Source: Cellvibrionales bacterium (GTDB lineage Bacteria > Pseudomonadota > Gammaproteobacteria > Pseudomonadales > UBA7434). Taken from it: a stretch of DNA of 9,973 nt. Shown piece by piece: positions 6,241 to 9,973 of this stretch. Position 1 is the stretch's first letter; every line of letters begins with the position of its first letter. A program made the translations under genes and the position numbers. The notes below the pieces were generated by a model, which saw only the letters and a list, made by a program, of their open reading frames with translations, was not told the DNA's origin and did not search any database. Location: assembly GCA_018668095.1 (NCBI GenBank), contig JABIQF010000061.1, positions 1 through 9,973 on the forward strand, given 5' to 3'.

Positions 6241-8085
6241 ATGAATCGATATTCTGTTTGGAAGTACCTTATTCTCATTGCCGCATTAGCGATAGGTGTT
6301 ATTTATTCTCTACCTAACATGTATGAGCCCGATCCTGCAGTTCAGGTATCGGGTGAAAGCAGCACGCTTATACTGGGTGACAAAGAGTTAAACGCGGTAT
6401 CAGAAGCCTTAGCTGCTAACAATATAGCCGTTATCAATGCCAAGGTAAGCGATAACAAATTAATGATTAGACTTAGCGAGCGTGATCAGCAGTTACATGC
6501 CAAACGCATTACTCAAGATACGCTAGGCCAAGAGAACTACGTTGTTGCTCTAAACCTTGCACCAACCACACCCGATTGGTTGCGTTCATTTGGCGCAGGT
6601 CCTTTAAAATTAGGTCTCGATTTAAGTGGCGGTGTTCATTTTTTAATGGAAGTCGATACCGCTGCAGCTATTGATATTCGCTTACGGTCGAGCGTATCAA
6701 ACTATAAAACCTTATTAAGAAAAGACAGAATTAGAGGCACGATTCAGTTAAATGATGGCGTAGTGACGGGTCGCTTTAAGACAGAAGAATTACGCGATAG
6801 CGCATCATCTTTGGCCTTTAAAGAGATGCCAGAAATGAGTCGCAGAAAGTCGGTCGATGGCGACACCTTTATTTTAGAGTTAGAGCTGGGCGAACAAGCT
6901 ATTCTAAAGTTAGAAGACGAAGCGGTTGCACAAAACTTAATTACACTGCGAAATCGAGTCAACGAATTAGGTGTATCTGAGCCATTAGTTCAACGCCAAG
7001 GTAGAAATCGTGTTGTTGTCGAATTGCCAGGCGTTCAAGATACTGCAACGGCAAAACGTATACTGGGTAAAACGGCTAACCTTGAATTTCGCTTAGAAGC
7101 TGGCCTAGATGCGGCCAGTTTTAACCGAGAACAATTTGCTTACGAAGATAGATCAGTGCAACTAGAGCGCGATATTATTGTGACGGGTGAAAGTGTGTCA
7201 GGGGCGCGTTCAGCCTTTGATGAGAATTCACAGCCACAAGTTAGCATTGATCTCGATGCCGATGGTGGCAAAATGATGCATCGTGTTACCCGCCATGCAG
7301 TTAAGCGTAAAATGGGCGTGTTATTTATTGAACGCAAAACACGTAAAGTCGGCAATGCCATTAATGAGAACGGGGATCTAGAACCCGTTTATGAGCGTTA
7401 TGACCAGCGTCGAGTGATTAACCTTGCCACTATTCAATCTCCTCTAGGGGCTAGCTTTAGAATCACAGGTCTCGATAGCGCAGCCGAAGCATCTGAGCTT
7501 GCCTTATTATTACGTGCTGGTGCATTAGCTGCGCCAATGGAATTTGTCGAAGAGCGAACCATTGGGCCATCTTTAGGCGCAGAAAACATTGCTCTAGGTA
7601 TCAAGTCAGTGGTTATTGGCCTGTGCTTTGTGGTTGTCTTTATGATTGTGTTTTATAAGGTCTTTGGCATCGCTGCCAACCTAGCACTATCAATGAACCT
7701 GCTTTTAATCATTGCCGTTATGTCCATGCTGTCAGCGACCTTAACGCTGCCGGGCATTGCCGGTATTGTATTAACCGTCGGTATGGCTGTAGATGCTAAC
7801 GTATTAATATTTTCTCGAATACGAGAGGAGCTTAAAAACGGCTTGTCACCACAAATGGCCATTAACACCGGTTTTGATCGCGCTTTCCTCACCATTTTAG
7901 ATGCCAATGTAACGACGTTAATTGCTGCCGTTATTCTCTATGCTGTGGGTACAGGGCCAATTAAAGGCTTCGCGATTACATTATCGATTGGTATCTTAAC
8001 GTCTATGTTCACGGCCATTATGGGTACACGAGCACTGGTTAATTTGTTCTATGGTGGACGCAACGTTAAAAAGTTGATGATCTAG
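6241..8085 (+). CDS. secD: Protein translocase subunit SecD
   Basis: Inner-membrane subunit of SecDF, which uses the proton (or sodium) gradient to pull exported proteins out of the SecYEG channel on the periplasmic side. Its 614 residues match E. coli SecD (615). The N-terminus MNRYSVWKYL resembles E. coli MLNRYPLWKY. TM1 is at about 9-27, followed by a large periplasmic region with GLDLSGGVHFLMEVD (125-139), NRVNELGVSEP (238-248) and the base/head segments up to about 445. Five more membrane segments follow at about 452-472, 476-500, 503-524, 553-570 and 574-598. The conserved TM4 motif GMAVDANVLIF is present, with D518 matching the ion-translocation Asp519 of E. coli. The ATG start fits the family; the upstream ribosome site (AAAAAAAGAC) is weak. 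secF follows after 92 bp. Neither yajC nor tgt lies upstream, which is unusual. Confidence 0.97.
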   Translation: MNRYSVWKYLILIAALAIGVIYSLPNMYEPDPAVQVSGESSTLILGDKELNAVSEALAANNIAVINAKVSDNKLMIRLSERDQQLHAKRITQDTLGQENYVVALNLAPTTPDWLRSFGAGPLKLGLDLSGGVHFLMEVDTAAAIDIRLRSSVSNYKTLLRKDRIRGTIQLNDGVVTGRFKTEELRDSASSLAFKEMPEMSRRKSVDGDTFILELELGEQAILKLEDEAVAQNLITLRNRVNELGVSEPLVQRQGRNRVVVELPGVQDTATAKRILGKTANLEFRLEAGLDAASFNREQFAYEDRSVQLERDIIVTGESVSGARSAFDENSQPQVSIDLDADGGKMMHRVTRHAVKRKMGVLFIERKTRKVGNAINENGDLEPVYERYDQRRVINLATIQSPLGASFRITGLDSAAEASELALLLRAGALAAPMEFVEERTIGPSLGAENIALGIKSVVIGLCFVVVFMIVFYKVFGIAANLALSMNLLLIIAVMSMLSATLTLPGIAGIVLTVGMAVDANVLIFSRIREELKNGLSPQMAINTGFDRAFLTILDANVTTLIAAVILYAVGTGPIKGFAITLSIGILTSMFTAIMGTRALVNLFYGGRNVKKLMI

Positions 8086-8177
8086 ACCCTATTAGTAATG
8101 AGTGCTTAATTAAGCCTCTGAGTTAGATAATTTTAAAATAGCCTGCGGGCTAAACGTTGACGAAAGGCGACAAAGAA
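8086..8177. other. secD-secF gap with small hairpin
   Basis: The two subunit genes are 92 bp apart, longer than the few bases usual in E. coli. TAGCC (8139-8143) and GGCTA (8148-8152) form a 5-bp stem with a TGCG loop. No T-tract follows, so it is not an intrinsic terminator. I see no strong promoter here. Cotranscription with secD remains the default assumption. Confidence 0.45.
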
Positions 8178-9101
8178 ATGGCGTTAGATAACACATTAAA
8201 TTTTATGGGCTACCGAAAAATAGCTCAAATAGCCTCTGCGATATTACTGGTTATTGCGATTGCATCACTGTCTACTAACGGTCTTAAATTAGGACTGGAT
8301 TTTACTGGCGGTACATTAATCGAAGTAGCCTATGATCAAACGGCTGATCTCAGCAATATTCGATCTGCGTTAGAAACGTCTGGCTATAACAATGCCTTGG
8401 TTATTAATTTTGGCTCCGACCAAGATGTATTAGTGCGATTGCCGCAGAGCAATAATAGTCAATTAGGTGATGAGCTACTTGCCGTTTTAAAGCAGGGCTA
8501 TGATGGTGACATCGACCTGCATCGCATTGAATATGTTGGCCCACAAGTGGGTGAAGAGTTACGTGAGCAGGGCGGTTTAGGCTTACTAGCGGCACTAATT
8601 AGTGTCATGATTTATGTGACGTTTCGCTTTCAATTCAAATTTTCAATTGGTGCGGTTATAGCCTTAGCGCACGATGTCATTATTGTTCTTGGCTTCTTTT
8701 CATTGTTACGTTTAGATTTTGATTTAACCGTCTTAGCGGCAATACTTGCTGTTATAGGTTATTCCTTAAATGACACCATTGTTGTATCCGATCGCATCCG
8801 AGAAAATTTTCGTATTGTCAGAAAAGGGCAGCCTGAAGAGATTATCAATCGCTCTCTAACACAGACCCTTGGTCGCACATTGATGACGTCGATAACCACG
8901 TTATTAGTACTCTCCTCATTATTTGTCTTTGGCGGTGAAATCATTCATGGCTTTGCTACAGCGCTTATTGTCGGTGTACTTATTGGTACTTACTCATCAA
9001 TATTTGTAGCAGCTAACATGCTGCTCGCATTGAATATAAGCAAAGAAGATCTTGCCATTCCAGTGGTCGAAGGCGCCGATCATGTCGATGGTATGCCTTA
9101 A
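8178..9101 (+). CDS. secF: Protein translocase subunit SecF
   Basis: Partner of SecD in the six-plus-six helix SecDF complex of the inner membrane. From ATG 8178 it has 307 residues (E. coli 323). TM1 spans about 13-34, followed by GLDFTGG (39-45) and the periplasmic domain with RIEYVGPQVGEEL (116-128). Five C-terminal segments lie at about 133-150, 155-175, 182-202, 236-253 and 260-285. The motif VIGYSLNDTIVVSDRIRENF (192-211) carries D199, matching E. coli SecF Asp213. The ATG is preceded by AAAGG (8163-8167) at 10 nt. An in-frame TTG at 8157 would add seven residues (MTKGDKE), but the AAAGG would then lie inside the coding region, so the ATG is preferred. The subunit sequence is closer in feel to Pseudomonas SecF than to E. 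coli. The start is likely; the identity is certain. Confidence 0.96.
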   Translation: MALDNTLNFMGYRKIAQIASAILLVIAIASLSTNGLKLGLDFTGGTLIEVAYDQTADLSNIRSALETSGYNNALVINFGSDQDVLVRLPQSNNSQLGDELLAVLKQGYDGDIDLHRIEYVGPQVGEELREQGGLGLLAALISVMIYVTFRFQFKFSIGAVIALAHDVIIVLGFFSLLRLDFDLTVLAAILAVIGYSLNDTIVVSDRIRENFRIVRKGQPEEIINRSLTQTLGRTLMTSITTLLVLSSLFVFGGEIIHGFATALIVGVLIGTYSSIFVAANMLLALNISKEDLAIPVVEGADHVDGMP

Positions 9102-9137
9102 GCTTTTACCAAATTTTGCGTGCTAGAAGTGCGTATT

Positions 9138-9166
9138 TTGACTATGCTTATTATTCTTAGTGAATA
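9138..9166 (+). promoter_or_regulatory. Possible ppnN promoter
   Basis: TTGACT (9138-9143) matches five of six bases of the -35 consensus. At 17 nt the sequence is TGAATA within an AT-rich stretch, a poor -10. If used, the leader would be about 45-50 nt and would contain the hairpin at 9174-9203. The element is weak. Confidence 0.28.
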
Positions 9167-9173
9167 AATTCAA

Positions 9174-9203
9174 CCTTCTTGAGCTAATTCATCGTCAAGA
9201 AGG
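9174..9203 (+). promoter_or_regulatory. Hairpin next to the ppnN ribosome binding site
   Basis: CCTTCTTGA (9174-9182) pairs perfectly with TCAAGAAGG (9195-9203) around a 12-nt loop. The stem ends one base before GGAGG (9205-9209), and its 3' arm is itself purine-rich. No T-tract follows, so it is not a rho-independent terminator of secF. It may affect ribosome access or RNA stability; this is inference. Confidence 0.5.
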
Positions 9204-9204
9204 C

Positions 9205-9209
9205 GGAGG
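9205..9209 (+). promoter_or_regulatory. Strong Shine-Dalgarno of ppnN
   Basis: GGAGG lies 9 nt before ATG 9219. It supports that start over the in-frame Met codon 19 (ATGCAAATC), which lacks a comparable site. Confidence 0.75.
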
Positions 9210-9218
9210 CTACGTCTT

Positions 9219-9973
9219 ATGAATACCCCTCATTCTGATCGCGTCAGTGCATCTGTTAGCCCAGATACAAGCATGCAAATCCTTTCTCGTCGTGAAATAG
9301 AGCAACTCTATGACGCTAGCCAAAGCCACCTCTACAGCATGTTTCGCCAATGCGCTTTAGCGGTACTGAATAGCGGCAGCAGCGAAGACGATACGAATAA
9401 AGTCCTTGATCAATACAAGACCTTTGATATCCAAATTATTCAACGTGAGCGTGGTATTAAGCTCGAGTTAACCGATGCGCCCGGACATGCCTTTGTCGAT
9501 GGTGAAATGATTAAAGGCATTAAAGAGCACCTATTTTCTGTACTTCGAGATATTGTTTTTATTCATGGCGAACTCTATACCAATAACACCTATGATCTGA
9601 GTACCTCACGCGGCACAACCGACGCGGTCTTTAATATTTTACGGCATGCCAATGCACTCCACGCGAACAAAGATCCGGATTTAATTGTTTGCTGGGGAGG
9701 TCATTCAATTGGCCGCATAGAGTATGAATACTCTAAGTTGGTTGGCTATGAGCTTGGTTTACGAAACTTGAATATCTGCACAGGTTGCGGACCCGGCGCT
9801 ATGAAGGGGCCAATGAAAGGCGCCGCCATCTCTCATCGTAAACAGCGAAATGCTCAAGGTCGATATTTAGGTATTTCGGAGCCGAGTATTATTGCGGCAG
9901 AATCACCCAATCCGATTGTCAATGAATTAATCATTATGCCCGACATCGAAAAGCGCCTTGAAGCGTTTGTTAG
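9219..9973 (+). CDS. ppnN: Nucleotide 5'-monophosphate nucleosidase PpnN (YgdH, LOG family), 3'-truncated by window
   Basis: A cytoplasmic enzyme that hydrolyses purine and pyrimidine nucleoside monophosphates to the free base and ribose 5-phosphate. In E. coli it is bound and stimulated by (p)ppGpp. The frame is open from ATG 9219 to the last base, giving 251 complete codons of about 454 in E. coli PpnN. Near-identical blocks to E. coli YgdH are LAVLNSGS (47-54), RERGIKLEL (76-84), AFVDG (91-95), CWGGHSI (158-164), NICTGCGPGAM (185-195), EPSIIAAE (221-228) and ELIIMPDIEKRLEAF (236-250). The LOG-family PGGxGT motif and the C-terminal domain lie beyond the window, so intactness cannot be judged. 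The 18 residues before Met19 are variable in this family. The gene stands 117 bp after secF, probably with its own promoter. Confidence 0.95.
   Translation, partial: MNTPHSDRVSASVSPDTSMQILSRREIEQLYDASQSHLYSMFRQCALAVLNSGSSEDDTNKVLDQYKTFDIQIIQRERGIKLELTDAPGHAFVDGEMIKGIKEHLFSVLRDIVFIHGELYTNNTYDLSTSRGTTDAVFNILRHANALHANKDPDLIVCWGGHSIGRIEYEYSKLVGYELGLRNLNICTGCGPGAMKGPMKGAAISHRKQRNAQGRYLGISEPSIIAAESPNPIVNELIIMPDIEKRLEAFV

Noticed and set aside
8157..8159. TTG 8157 as the secF start
   Set aside because: ATG 8178 has AAAGG at 10 nt and gives a normal SecF N-terminus; the TTG lacks a good upstream site.
9174..9203. Hairpin as a rho-independent terminator for secF
   Set aside because: It is followed by CGGAGGC rather than a T-rich tract, and the ribosome site of ppnN begins at once.
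1..9973. A mobile element, CRISPR array, defence island or new multi-gene system
   Set aside because: No transposase, integrase, direct-repeat array with spacers, tRNA-flanked junction or unknown gene cluster is visible; every gene belongs to a conserved housekeeping family.

Overview
This window looks like ordinary chromosomal DNA from a gammaproteobacterium, probably a marine or otherwise aquatic lineage. G+C is moderate (roughly 45 percent by eye). The proteins resemble Enterobacteria, Vibrio and Pseudomonas homologues: a large single-chain PurL with fused glutaminase domain, an MltF-type transglycosylase, SecD and SecF as separate proteins, and a long PpnN (YgdH) of the LOG family. All recognisable genes are conserved housekeeping genes. 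I see no phage, insertion sequence, CRISPR, toxin-antitoxin or defence system, no tRNA or rRNA, and no convincing new system.

Layout: mltF (minus strand, 46-1620) and purL (plus strand, start argued to be 2114, end 6055) are divergent, the same arrangement as in E. coli. They share an approximately 490-bp intergenic region that holds short tandem repeats, a cluster of AAGTGT/ACACTT inverted motifs and plausible promoters for both genes. A 185-bp gap follows purL, with a TATAAT promoter candidate. Then come secD (6241-8085) and secF (8178-9101), separated by 92 bp. ppnN starts at 9219 behind a strong Shine-Dalgarno sequence and a 9-bp hairpin; it is cut by the window end after 251 codons.

How the genes relate: PurL performs the fourth step of de novo purine synthesis. 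PpnN cleaves nucleoside monophosphates to base and ribose 5-phosphate, so purine synthesis and nucleotide breakdown flank the secDF pair; nothing shows that they are co-regulated. SecD and SecF form the membrane complex that uses an ion gradient to help SecYEG export proteins. MltF cleaves peptidoglycan at the envelope.

The points most worth a second look are modest. The purL frame has no ATG, GTG or TTG at its conserved N-terminus and appears to start at CTG 2114. One near-invariant Arg in PurL reads Gly. The secDF pair lacks its usual yajC/tgt neighbours. A ten-A homopolymer lies inside mltF. A hairpin abuts the ppnN ribosome binding site.
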